Positions 1 through 10,169 of a DNA stretch of 64,000 nt are shown here, in pieces. Source of the DNA: Patellaria atrata CBS 101060 (taxonomy: Eukaryota > Ascomycota > Dothideomycetes > Patellariales > Patellariaceae); assembly GCA_010093705.1 (NCBI GenBank), contig MU006106.1, forward strand, positions 337,086 to 401,085. Reading direction: 5' to 3'. The translations under genes and the position numbers were made by a program. Numbering within the stretch: position 1 is the first letter of the stretch; each line of letters starts with the position of its first letter. The notes under the pieces are model-generated. The model did not search any database. It was given only the letters and a program-made list of their open reading frames with translations, and was not told the origin of the DNA.

Positions 1-2174
1 ATCTCTTTCTAAATCCTTCAAGGCCGTTGAGGCTCAGACTTCCGCGTTCCAGACACAATGCGAAGGCCTCGTAACAGGTCAGCAGCGGACCACAAAGCTA
101 GCGGATGATATAGCAGAGAACCTGCAATACTACACCTATTTGGAGCCCATCACAAGAAGACTGAATGCTCCTGGGGCTGGTAGCCACGTTCGCAGCAAAG
201 ACTTTGCGGAAATGCTCTCAAATCTAGACAGCTGTCTAGATTACATGCAAGCACACGTACGTATTCTTGGTTTTTGTATGGTTAATAATATACTTATATT
301 CTCTAGCCCAACCACAGCGAAGCATCGATCTACCAATCGCGTTATCGTTTACTATTAACCCGCGGTCTTACACTGATTAGAGTACACGCAACAAATGCGC
401 TTAGAGAAATTGCCGCCGACGTATCTAAGCGTATTGCAGAAAGGCAACTGAATGATACAACAATGTCTGCGTTGCTTTACGCGAAGTTCAGGGTTGGTGC
501 AGCCGACCTCAAGCAGCTTGGTCTTGAGATACAGAAGCGAGCCGTCCCACCAATAGGAGCAGAACCTGGGGCGGAGGCTGAATATCAGAGTCTCATGAAT
601 GAATTGCACCAAAGTTACTCGGCTACCAGAGGCAGACTGATCTTACCGATTGTAACGAAGAAAATGTCTGAAATCGCAATGGCACCTTCAATCTCGAAAG
701 ACTTAGTTGCGTTTGCTCGAAGTAGTATAAGCTACATCCGTGGAATATGTTACGATGAGTATGACCTTTGGGGTGAATGGTTCTACGGTGATAAAGGTCT
801 CTACGACTATCTCGAGTCGATTATGGAGCCGATGTATGATCATCTACGCCCGCGTACAATCCATGAGACTCAATTACTCAAGCTCTGTGAGCTCTCTACT
901 TTGATTCAGACCCGCTATTTGGAGGAAGAAGATGAGGATAATGACATACCTGATCCCACACGGTTAGATTTCTCAGCGCTTATCCAGCCAGCATTGCAAG
1001 ATGCGCAAACGCGGCTCGTCTTCCTTGCTCTCGCCGTATTACGAGATGATATCGAACGCTACAAGCCAAAACCAGAAGATTTAGACTATCCCGCTCGAAA
1101 CCGTCGAGTATCCCTTCCTGAAGCTAAGAGTTCACAGCCTGTATTGTCAGGCCGTAAATTATCTAGCAATACAATGACACCTCTCCCTAGGACTCCAATG
1201 ATCGTTGACGAGGAAGAGTCATCAGAATTTCAGTGGAATTTGAGCACTGCAGCTGCTCTTGAAGGGTGGTATCCAACTCTTCGAAAAGCAATATGGCTGC
1301 TGAGCAAGATATACCGTCTTGTAAATGTAAGTAACTAATCACTTAGCACTTTGATTTTGACTAAATCTCACCAATATAGTCCACCGTTTTCGATGACCTT
1401 GCTCATCAGATTGTACACCAAACTACTCTTTCCCTTCACTATGCCTCCGCTCAGATCTCGACCAGAGCATCGCCGACGGACGGCCAGCTGTTTCTCCTAA
1501 AGCATCTTCTTATTCTCAAACAGCAGATAGTCGCCTTCGACATCGAATTTGTAACACCAGAAGTATCTTTCGACTTCTCTAGTGTAAGCAATACATTCTG
1601 GGAGCTCCGCGAACGTGGCGGCCTATTCAACCCTGGAAACTTAGTACGACTTGTGGGTGGAGGACTCATCCCACGCGTTGTAGAAAACATGCTCGATGCG
1701 AAAGTTGAACTTGACGGGAGACTCCGTACCGTTATTAGCGATTTCACGAATGGTTTCGCTACAAGAATGACCAATTCAATTTCCGCAACTGCTACCAGCA
1801 AGAAGGGATTCGATGCTAACCAAGCAACTAGGATGGTCCGCGATTCTGTTGAGAAAGAAACGCCTTTCTTGCGCCGCAAGTTGGATGAGTATCTCGATGA
1901 TGTTCGTACAAAAGAAACTCTTGTTGGTGCCGTTCAGGACCACGTGGCTCAGCTCTACGAGAACTTCTATGATCGTCATGTCGCACAAGTCCGTGCTAAT
2001 GGCAAGCCGATTTCCAAGAAGGGCAAAGGGAGGGAAGATGAGGTTTGGGATGTCGACACTTTTACTGACTTCTGTGCAAGAGTGTTCAATGTTGGAAGTG
2101 CTGGATTTCGAGGGGATGAGGACGAGGGAGATGGAGTTAGCAGCCGCAGTCCTAGTCCAAATGGTAGTACCTAG
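1..2174 (+). CDS. COG3: COG3 (Sec34), conserved oligomeric Golgi complex subunit 3, 5'-partial
   Basis: Subunit of lobe A of the COG tethering complex, which captures intra-Golgi retrograde vesicles at the cis-Golgi. The frame is already open at base 2, so the N-terminus lies outside the window. Exons: 1-256, 307-1326, 1380-2174. Introns are GTACGT...CTCTAG (50 bp) and GTAAGT...TATAG (53 bp), both phase 0. The opening stretch through YYTYLEPITRRLNAPG matches the start of the conserved Sec34 domain, and the helical body (QSRYRLLLTRGLTLIR, then LKQLGLEIQKRA) continues through exon 2. An acidic, serine-rich linker (about 1120-1230) separates the two helical halves. The C-terminus ends in a low-complexity SRSPSPNGST tail. 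Length and domain order fit fungal COG3. Product certain; splice sites well supported by phase and continuity. Confidence 0.93.
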
Positions 2175-3528
2175 GACTTAGAATGCGACCAAAGCACTCT
2201 AGTGGGACTTCCCATCAGGTTGGTAAGTGCTGTTTTAAATGAATATATTACTCTACGTGACCAAAACTTTATGTTCCACGTGAACTAGTGCCGTAAAATA
2301 ACCCAGCTACGGCCCGCTGAGTGAAAATGCGTTACTCGTAGGACTATGCGTTTCATTAGGTACATCTTCTGACTTTCCAAAAATGTCGGTCTAGCGGCGA
2401 TGAGAATAAGCGGGTTACTTGATCCTTCCTCTTCTTGCCTTCCCAATCATGCCTTCCTCCTCGTTCCTCCCTTATAGCCAACCACTCCTTGCCAAGTCTC
2501 AGTCGCTCTTTCCGTTTGCAGGTACCTGTCTATATATTCCCCAACTGAGCAGGCAGACAATATCAAAACCTGGCCATATGGTCTAGTTGGGGGAGACATC
2601 CGTCGGCGACTCAACTCACCTTTGGTTTCATGTTCGAGTCCCCTGGGCCGCACATTGGTATGGTTTCATAATGCCGTGCGACCACCGCGAAAGCACCGAA
2701 AGGTCGATTGTTTTTCGTTTATTTATTTTTTTTTACTGCGGTATTTAATTTGACCTACGTCCTTCAGTGGAGTTCGTTTTGTGTCAGCGTCTAGGAATTC
2801 TCTTTTTGTTTCTTGCCATCATCTCAATCACTTATCACTACTTAGACTTGACCTCTGATTTCTCTTTCGCCGCCATGATATCCACTCCAATGGATAACCA
2901 AAATCAAACGGTTCTCCACAAAGATTTTAGGGTTACGTCCAATGAAGCCTGACCACAACAGTGAGATGTTACTAGATTTCGAAGAGAGACGAACGCTGTG
3001 TTCCTATTCTAGTTCTTGTAGTCCCCCGTATCCAGTCACTCACTGCACACACAGAGTAAAATAAATCATATTACATCTATGGTTTGAGAGCAAAGATGAC
3101 TCCACTCCGTGTCACGCGGCGGTACTATCTCCTCAAACTTGTAGAACAGAAAAATAGAGGGAGGCTCTAGGATGAGGTCTGATCAAAGAAGGCGCTAAAA
3201 ATTTAACCATATCCCCACCTCGGCAAGTAGCGGTGCAACACGCGCTTCCTCTCCATCCCCTTGCTCTTATCAATCACCACCACTATCGAACTGGCCAACC
3301 TTGTACGAGATTCCCCTGCGAGCACGCAATTCGAGGTCTATGTTACACTACAGGCTATCAGACTATCGGCTTATCTGTTGTCGTTACAATGAAGATATAC
3401 TGTACTGGATATACAAGATATCTCTCCCGCATGGGAGCATTAAGCCTCGAATGCTTCCATCGCTGGAGAAATACGGTAACTAGGTAACATTTTATACTGT
3501 CTTCACATTTTTTAAGTCTATCTTCATC
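2175..3528. other. Intergenic, contains one tRNA-like element
   Basis: No credible coding region; the open frames are short and composition-driven. The one structured item is the tRNA-like element at 2572-2734. The part after about 3200 is probably promoter and leader of the dioxygenase gene starting at 3529. Confidence 0.6.
2572..2734 (+). mobile_element. tRNA-like SINE candidate with T-rich tail (copy A)
   Basis: A good Pol III A box (TGGTCTAGTTGG, 2579-2590) is followed after about 40 bases by a B box (GTTCGAGTCCCC, 2632-2643), the spacing seen inside tRNA genes. The acceptor and T-arm stems do not pair, so this is not a working tRNA. About 65 unrelated bases then lead to a T-rich tail (about 2709-2734). 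The same architecture recurs at 44556-44757, with weak similarity between the two bodies (GTTTC..TA, GACCAC, AAAGC). tRNA-derived SINEs with this layout are known in ascomycetes. Family assignment and mobility are inference; no target-site duplication was identified. Confidence 0.45.
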
Positions 3529-4778
3529 ATGGCACCAGTTCTTACAGCAGACACCCCTCAAACTCCTCACACGCTTTCAAATAACCATGCGCCCAAGAAC
3601 ATCTTTCCAGACGGTATCAGAACGTCTGGGCAACATAATCCTATATATGAGGAGCTGAAGCCGTATTCAGAGTTTCCTAAAGAGATAACAGGACCGACCG
3701 TCTGGGAAACTGAAGACTATAAAGACAATCCCGAAAGATGGACACATCCCTTTGACGAAGAGGAGATTGAAGAGTTGTCAAAAGCCGCTGATGCTTACTT
3801 AGCGTCAAAAGCTCCACTAACTGCTATATCCAAGGCATGTATACTCGGTATAACTCTCGCCCCAGCAGATATCCTAACTCAACCCAGGAGAACTTTCCTC
3901 TCCCCAAGCTCACCCCCTTCCTCACCTCCACCCGCAACGAACTCCTGAACGGCAAAGGCTTCCTGCTCTTTAAAAACTTCCCCGTCAAAGTCTGGGGCAT
4001 CCGCAAATCAGCCGTTGCGTACATGGGCCTGGGGACCTACTTTGGCTACTACGTCTCGCAAAACGGGCTCGGTCACATCCTAGGCCACGTTAAAGATCTC
4101 GGAGACGACCCGACTCAGACCGACAAAGTGCGCATCTACCGTACCAACGCGCGACAGTTCTTCCACGCCGACGACACTGATATAGTCGGCTTGCTTTGCA
4201 TCGCCAAAGCGCAAGAGGGAGGGGAAAGCGACATCGTATCCTCCCATCACGTCTTCAACACTCTGCAGCGCGAGCGCCCGGATGTTACCGAGCTGCTCAC
4301 GAAGCCGATCTGGTACTTCGACCGCAAAGGCGAGATGAGCAAGGGCCAGGAAGAGTGGATCAGGAGCGCCATCTTCTTCCTCGAGACCGGCGAGAACCCG
4401 CGCGTGTACACGAAATTTGACCCCTATTTCGTGCGTTCTCTGTCCCGTTTCTCGGACAAGGGCGTCGTCCCGCCGCTCTCACGTGAGCAGGATGAGGCGA
4501 TCCAGGTGCTGGAAGAGACCTGCTTGCGGCTCGCACTGCACATGATCTTGGATATTGGGGATATACAATTCCTTTCCAATGCGCACGTGCTGCATGCTAG
4601 GACGGCGTACACAGATTACCCACCCCCGGCGCTGCGAAGACAGCTTATGAGGTTGTGGTTGAGCACACCGGAGGATGAAGGTGGTTGGAGGTTGCCGTTT
4701 CATGATAGTAGGGAGAAGAAGCGGGGTGGGATTCAGGTGGATGACACGCCGCCGCATGCGCCTGGGGATGCGGAGTAG
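3529..4778 (+). CDS. TauD/TfdA-family Fe(II)/2-oxoglutarate-dependent dioxygenase
   Basis: Probable oxygenase of the taurine-dioxygenase-like family: uses Fe(II), O2 and 2-oxoglutarate to hydroxylate a small substrate that cannot be predicted. Two exons, 3529-3834 and 3888-4778, 398 residues. The 53-bp intron has GC-AG ends (GCATGT...CTAACTCAACCCAG); this junction gives the family-like ISK-ENFPLP and keeps phase. Visible ligands: His195 and Asp197 (motif FHADDTDIVGLL) and a distal His338 in LHAR, followed by the 2OG-binding arginine region (RRQLMRLWLS). No signal peptide or membrane segment, so probably cytosolic. Third position is GC-rich in exon 2. Convergent with the SmD1 gene, 365 bp apart. 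Could act in sulfonate, carnitine-like or secondary metabolism. Confidence 0.88.
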
Positions 4779-5143
4779 ATCAGATAAATAAAGAATAGAC
4801 AGAGAAAATGTGTTCGTGATCTGTTGGCCCAACGCTCTATTTATAATAGGGTAAGCTTTTAGTGTTGAGTCTAAGTCTAGGGTAAAAAAACCCAATGATG
4901 ACTTAGGGCTGATGACTTTGATATATTTCATTATACTTCACAAACAACGCCTTCCGGTAGCAATCCCATTAGAGATCACGTTCGATCAACTGTTCCAATA
5001 GCTCGTCTAAGGCATCCCATCTTGACTCCACAAATTTGGCATTTCCTGGATGGATCAATGTTACATCCACCAACTTGCCGCCCACAGAGCCGTGATATAT
5101 CTTCCAATCCAGGATTTCATACGTACAACAGTAAGAAGATCCT
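4779..5143. other. Intergenic between convergent genes
   Basis: Shared 3' space of the dioxygenase and SmD1. A minus frame that overlaps the SmD1 C-terminus runs through it to 4969; see findings. Nothing else visible. Confidence 0.5.
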
Positions 5144-5866
5144 CTAGAACCCGCGCCCTCGTCCTCTGCCCCGGCCTCTTCCCCTGCCTCTTCCTCCGCC
5201 CCTCGGACCCCCCCTGGCGCCGCCGCGATCCGCCTGTTCCTTCCTAGCTTTATTCTTCGGTTTTGGCGCATCGTCGATAAGTAGAGTGTCGAGCGGGAGA
5301 CTATCTGGTAAGATATAGTATCTGATCGTGTTGCCACGGACGCTGATGCTATCGAGCGCGACCGGATCGCGGTTCTTGAGGATCATTTTGACGGCGCGCA
5401 GAGATGTATTCATTTGGGGAGTTACTGATGTGATCGTGCCGTGAATAATGGTACCTGTTCGTGTGTTAGTAAGGGCTTTATGCGTTGTAAGACGAGTTTT
5501 GGGGACATGGTTGAACGAGTGGGCCAGTGGAAAATCCATGTGCTGAGCTGATGGACCAAAAATAGAGGCGACCCCGGTCGAGTGAGGAAAATCTGCGTGG
5601 CGGGCCTGTTGTCATGGTCCTTTGCCAGAGCTGGACATCCAAAGTCGAAATGATTTTGTTCGGTGTAAATATGGGAAAAGACGGAAAGCGACTAACCATT
5701 TTTCAACTCAATGGAAACAGTCTCATTCTGACACTTCATCAAAAACCTACAGTTGGAGCAACCTCGTTAGCTGGTACTCGCCAGTGGGTGAAGCCTTGAT
5801 GGTGGAAGAGCTCAGCTTGTGCGTTGGCCTTGAGAGCTTAGGGTGAGCTTACCTGACGAGCTTCAT
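5144..5866 (-). CDS. SMD1: Small nuclear ribonucleoprotein SmD1
   Basis: Core Sm protein of the U1, U2, U4 and U5 snRNPs; forms part of the heptameric ring around the snRNA Sm site. Exons (minus): 5866-5853, 5746-5697, 5454-5144; 124 residues. The first coding exon is only 14 bases and encodes MKLVR across the junction. The second completes Sm1 ([17 protein letters not shown]), the third carries [19 protein letters not shown] and the Sm2 motif [13 protein letters not shown], followed by the diagnostic [10 protein letters not shown]. The C-terminus is an RG-repeat tail (about residues 105-124), typical of SmD1 and a known site of arginine dimethylation in the family. The first intron has a GTAAG donor, the second GTTAGT. 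An ORF caller without splicing would miss the N-terminal half. Confidence 0.95.
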
Positions 5867-6777
5867 CTCTGCGACTCAGTTGCTGAATTAACTTGGCCCT
5901 TTTTTATGTTTGTAGTCGGTTGTGCGTTGAAGAAATTGTTGATCATATGTTAGAGTTGATATCGAGGTCGCGTATCATTGTGGTTGGAACTTGGGTGAAA
6001 TTTACATATCAGAAGGTGCCAAGGCTACTAGCTCAAGCACCAGAGACGCATTAAGGTTATTAGTTATGTAATATACGCAGAGGACCCATCCAACGGGGAT
6101 GCTGGAGATTGTTACTAATAATACTTTGTTGGTAAAACGCCGTGTACACATTTTTCACTCGGAGTGCTGATATCAACCACTGTAGCATATCCCTCCCCTC
6201 TCAGTATATTCGACATAGAAGTAGCCTCACTTTCTCCGCAATAGTTACCTATTTGATACCGACGCATTATACATTCTTGGGTATGGTCAGGTTATAAGAA
6301 AAGATGATAGCCATGGCTGCAATATAACTCCTCCCATCTCAGATGAATTGCATTTAGAATGTGTGGAATGGGAGCAACTTGACTGCATGCGCAAGCATAT
6401 ACCACATCTAAAATCTTCATACATACAGTTCCGGAAGGGTCAAGCCCAGGGTGGGAAATAAAAAGACGGACGAAGGATTCCTGTCGCATGCTATCGGTAT
6501 AATTGTGAATCTGGATATGTGGAGGTGCATCCCCTCACACGTAATCATGGAAAATAATACTGGGGATATGGACTCACGAGTCCGCGGCCATAACGTGATA
6601 GTTTGGCATATTTCCCGTCTATTAAGCCGTGCGAAATATATCATTAAAGATTTGTTTTTGTTCATTTTCCTCAACTGAACAATTTCAAATCTCACATAAC
6701 CCCAATCAAGTTCCAAATAAAAGCTCCATAGATATATACATAAACACTTCTCTTCTTGTGTATGAGTAGTTCCTCAT
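5867..6777. other. Intergenic, no gene seen
   Basis: About 900 bp between SmD1 and GRIM-19, both on the minus strand. Only short non-conserved frames; probably SmD1 promoter plus GRIM-19 3' region. Confidence 0.5.
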
Positions 6778-7259
6778 TTAATCCGTTGTATTCTCAGGTA
6801 CCACTGCAAAAGTTGGTCTCACAAATCTATATTCTCGTTAGCAACATTATCAGTTCTAAGTCGACTGAAACGTACCGGTCGCTATGATAAACCTTCGTCT
6901 CTGCTCCCAAAAGCTCCCTTTCTCTCGCTTTATCTGCTAACATTCTCCTTACTTGATCTCTGTCCTCTTCGGCCTGTAGGGCGGGAATTAGGTGAATGCG
7001 ACTCCACATCTTTTCACGGCCTAATTCGCTGTAGTTCTGTCAGCAATGTATTCTCGACCGCTGTTAGTGTATAGCCGGTGATTAGATTCCCATTTACATA
7101 CTTGAGTTCTCTCACACCCTTCCCATATTTGTAGAAGCCGTATGTCATGATCCCGGCAACAGCGAGGAGATAGTAAGCAGGTCGGAAGCCTCGAGCCGGC
7201 AGATTGCGTTTATACTGGATTGGTTCATAGCCGCCCACTGGCGGCATATCTTGAGGCAT
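6778..7259 (-). CDS. NADH:ubiquinone oxidoreductase subunit GRIM-19/NDUFA13
   Basis: Accessory subunit of mitochondrial complex I, inserted in the inner membrane near the junction of the two arms. Exons (minus): 7259-7102, 7028-6876, 6826-6778; 119 residues. The start MPQDMPPVGGYEPIQYKRN is the conserved fungal N-terminus; the open frame extends 15 bases further upstream but has no ATG there. A single membrane helix (about residues 29-45, YYLLAVAGIMTYGFYKY) is followed by the amphipathic region VRELNELGREKMWSR, which is only restored by splicing (GTATGT donor, CTACAG acceptor). The last exon adds FVRPTFAVVPENTTD. Divergent from TRM10 with 194 bp between the start codons, so a shared promoter is likely. 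Confidence 0.94.
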
Positions 7260-7453
7260 CCTGAAGATTATCAACTGGATTCAATGGGAGCGTATGTATG
7301 GAATTGCTGAGTTAGAGCGCTGTAGGTCGAGATGTGAGGTTACAGCAGCTTGTCACGGCTGAATTTCGGGTAAACTCAACTCTGCGCCTTCAGATACGAG
7401 TAAATCTTTTCTTGTTAGGTTACATTTCAACCTTCAACACACCACCGCAAATT

Positions 7454-8752
7454 ATGGAGTTAGAGGAACGGCCCAATAAATTGAGAAAATTAAGTCATGA
7501 GAGTGATGGGATAGGCTGGAACGGATCTATGGCCCCTGAATGCGACCCTTCCAGATTTCATGGATCGATAAGCGCAGAGGGGAATCTAGTAGCTAAAGAT
7601 ATTCCCAGTTCAATTGATCTAGCGAAGGTACTAAATGATCCTCAGTGTGATACCCCGAATATTCAAACCGCTAGCGGACTGGACCCCTCCGTAGATGCCC
7701 GTGATGCTGAAAATATTGGCAACGATTCTGTTCATGATGAGCGCAGCCAAGATCCTGATGCTGAAGATGTTCAGAAGCTCTCCAAGAACCAGTTGAAGAA
7801 ATTAAAGAAGAAGCGAGAATGGGAAGAGGGCCGTGAAGCAAGAAAGGCCAAACGGAAGGAAAAAATCAAAGGGAAAAAGGAACGTAAGCGTGAAGCCAAA
7901 GAACAGGCCATTGCAGATGGCACATACGTGGAGCCTACACCTAAGAGGATCCATGGGAATATTCAGGTCCCAATCACGTTCATCTTTGATTGTGATTTCG
8001 AGGACTTGATGCATCCATCTGAGCTCATCTCACTCGCGAGTCAATTAACCAGGGCCTATTCTGATAACAGGAATGCTAAGTACTCCGCGCATCTGGCCGT
8101 GAGCTCTTTCGGGGGTAAGATGAAGGAGAGATTTGATGGTATTCTCGCTGGACATTATGAATCCTGGAAAAATGTCAAATTTTACTCAGAAGATTTCGTT
8201 CAGGTAGCTGAAAAGTCAAAAGCCATTATGACTTCTAAAAATGGTGGTGTCATACGCGGTAGTCTACAACGGGCGAAAAGAGATGGCGGAGAAGGCTCAT
8301 CCGAAGCGGAATCAGAGCTCATATATCTTTCAAGTGATAGCGATTACACTTTGACGGAACTGAAACCCTATACTTGCTATGTCATTGGTGGTCTCGTCGA
8401 TAGAAACAGGCACAAAGGCATATGCTACAAGCGCGCGATGGATAGGGATATCAAAACCGCTAAGCTCCCCATCGGCGAATATATGGAGATGAACAGCAGA
8501 TCTGTGCTCACGACTAATCACGTATCCGAGATTATGCTTAAGTGGCTTGAACTAGGGGACTGGGGAGATGCGTTCATTCAAGTCATCCCTAAGAGAAAAG
8601 GTGGCGCCTTGAAAGGTAAATGCGAAAATGAGAGCTCGGCCGAAGAAGATATCCAACATTCAGATAATGAGAAGGTGCTGGTTGAGCAGGACAACTCTAT
8701 GGATGTAATAAACCCCACAAAGATGGCTGCAGTGAAAGAACCATTAGAGTGA
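7454..8752 (+). CDS. TRM10: TRM10, tRNA (guanine-9-N1)-methyltransferase
   Basis: SPOUT-fold, SAM-dependent enzyme that methylates N1 of G9 in tRNAs. Single exon, 432 residues. The first in-frame ATG is at 7454; the frame is open further 5' but only from a GTG. Layout: a variable acidic N-terminus (1-110), a lysine-rich helix (KNQLKKLKKKREWEEGREARKAKR and onward, about 112-150), the catalytic domain starting VPITFIFDCDFEDLM, then LYLSS-type and YVIGGLVDRNR motifs, KLPIGEYM, and the closing LTTNHVSEIMLKWLE. The GGLVDRNRHKG region is the conserved cofactor-binding knot of the family. An acidic tail of about 55 residues follows. Nuclear/cytosolic action expected from the basic segment. Confidence 0.96.
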   Translation: MELEERPNKLRKLSHESDGIGWNGSMAPECDPSRFHGSISAEGNLVAKDIPSSIDLAKVLNDPQCDTPNIQTASGLDPSVDARDAENIGNDSVHDERSQDPDAEDVQKLSKNQLKKLKKKREWEEGREARKAKRKEKIKGKKERKREAKEQAIADGTYVEPTPKRIHGNIQVPITFIFDCDFEDLMHPSELISLASQLTRAYSDNRNAKYSAHLAVSSFGGKMKERFDGILAGHYESWKNVKFYSEDFVQVAEKSKAIMTSKNGGVIRGSLQRAKRDGGEGSSEAESELIYLSSDSDYTLTELKPYTCYVIGGLVDRNRHKGICYKRAMDRDIKTAKLPIGEYMEMNSRSVLTTNHVSEIMLKWLELGDWGDAFIQVIPKRKGGALKGKCENESSAEEDIQHSDNEKVLVEQDNSMDVINPTKMAAVKEPLE

Positions 8753-9093
8753 ATCTAAGAAGAGACACGACAGACAAAATTTGCGGGGCTATCTTAAGAC
8801 CTCTAATTAGGTCTCGAAAGAGGAATACAATGTAAATATGAAAGCTATATATTCTTACATGTGATTGTTCTGATTCCATATATGCGGATCAAGGGATCAG
8901 CCCTGCGTAAATAAGCCTTTTAGCGCCCGCTACAAGCTGGGGTATTTGAGCCGCAATACCTTCCCTCCTTGTAACGTCTGACGTCTTCTAAAGTCAACAA
9001 TATGTGATAGGGACCAACCTCATGAAGATACGCTTGATGTCAAGTGTACTAACACCTCTAATGTACTTACTAGCTATATAAATACGACGGCGT
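8753..9093. other. Intergenic, promoter side of OXR1
   Basis: 341 bp with no coding potential. A TATATAAAT string at 9075-9083 lies only about 11 bp before the OXR1 ATG, too close to be its TATA box if that ATG is used. Confidence 0.4.
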
Positions 9094-10169
9094 ATGTCAG
9101 ACTCACAAGGACGAGGCTCTCCCGAGCTACCACCTCGCCTCTCGAAATCCTCGTCGTTCGGTGCAGCATCTTTTTTCTCGTATCCAGTATCTCAAACAGT
9201 CTCTGGTCTTCTCCGAAGATTAACTACTGAACCCCCTCCTTCCAAAAGTTTGTCCGTAAAACCGAGCGGATCCAGTATGCACGGCGTCTATACACCCCCC
9301 CATAGGCGTGCATCGCCGTTCCAGCCACCTCCTTTAACTCCTCTAACCCTTAAAGGGTACAAATTCAATACATCAGATTCCGCGAAATTACTATCCAGAT
9401 CCTTAGCAGAAGAAATCAGACTACTGATTCCGCCACGGTTACAATTGGTCGAAGACTGGCACTTGGCTTACAGCTTGGAACAAAATGGTGTTAGTCTCTC
9501 TACATTATATAAAATGGTTGAGGATTACCGAGGCAAGAGAGGAGGGTTTGTTCTCGTGGTGAGGGATGGATCGAGAGGTGTAAGTTGTCCTACGACCGTC
9601 GCCGTTCTTCACCTGTTAGCAACATATCACTAAGATTAATTTGGCAGCTCTTCGGTGCATACCTCAGCGACCCTCCCCACCCTCAACCGCACTTTTTCGG
9701 TACAGGGGAATGCTTTTTATGGCGTGCGCATATACTCCCCGATATTCCAGACCTGTCATCTCTTCCACGTCCCCCTTCAGAAGATACCACTCATGCACAG
9801 CGTCAAACTACTCTTGGGATGCTAGATAGCCTAAGCCTACCGACAAGTGGACTAGGAGGAAGTAAAAGTAGCACTCCTACATCCGAGAGAATACGATTCA
9901 AGGCCTTCCCATATAGTGGAGTTAATGATTATATGATATTTTGCGAGCAGGGATTCCTAAGTATTGGAGGAGGGTAAGCGGCTATAACTCTTCCAAGTCA
10001 TGACTTTAGACTAACAGTTTTTAGGGATGGTCGCTATGGACTGTGGTTAGATGATAATTTCGAAAGAGGCGTCTCTTCAACTTGCCCAACGTTTGGAAAT
10101 GAGCCCCTAAGCGACGAGGGAACAAAATTTGAAGTTTTAGGTGTTGAATTATGGTACATCGGTGCATAA
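9094..10169 (+). CDS. OXR1: OXR1, TLDc-domain oxidation resistance protein
   Basis: TLDc proteins protect against oxidative stress; yeast Oxr1 also promotes disassembly of the V-ATPase. Exons 9094-9579, 9648-9973 and 10025-10169; 318 residues. The N-terminus (1-90) is Ser/Pro-rich with the fungal [20 protein letters not shown] stretch, which supports the chosen ATG. The TLDc domain runs from [19 protein letters not shown] to the end, with the hallmarks [45 protein letters not shown] and YGLWLDDNF. Introns are GTAAGT (phase 0) and GTAAGC (phase 2). A low-complexity insertion (about 205-250) separates the two halves of the domain, as in other filamentous fungi. Probably cytosolic or mitochondrial. 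Confidence 0.95.

Noticed and set aside
2572-2652. Functional tRNA gene
   Set aside because: Boxes A and B are good, but neither the acceptor nor the T stem pairs.
6549-6598. About 50-bp resemblance to 43211-43262 (AATAATACT...GATATGGACTCA)
   Set aside because: Similarity is confined to about 50 bp with gaps and the flanks do not match; probably chance.
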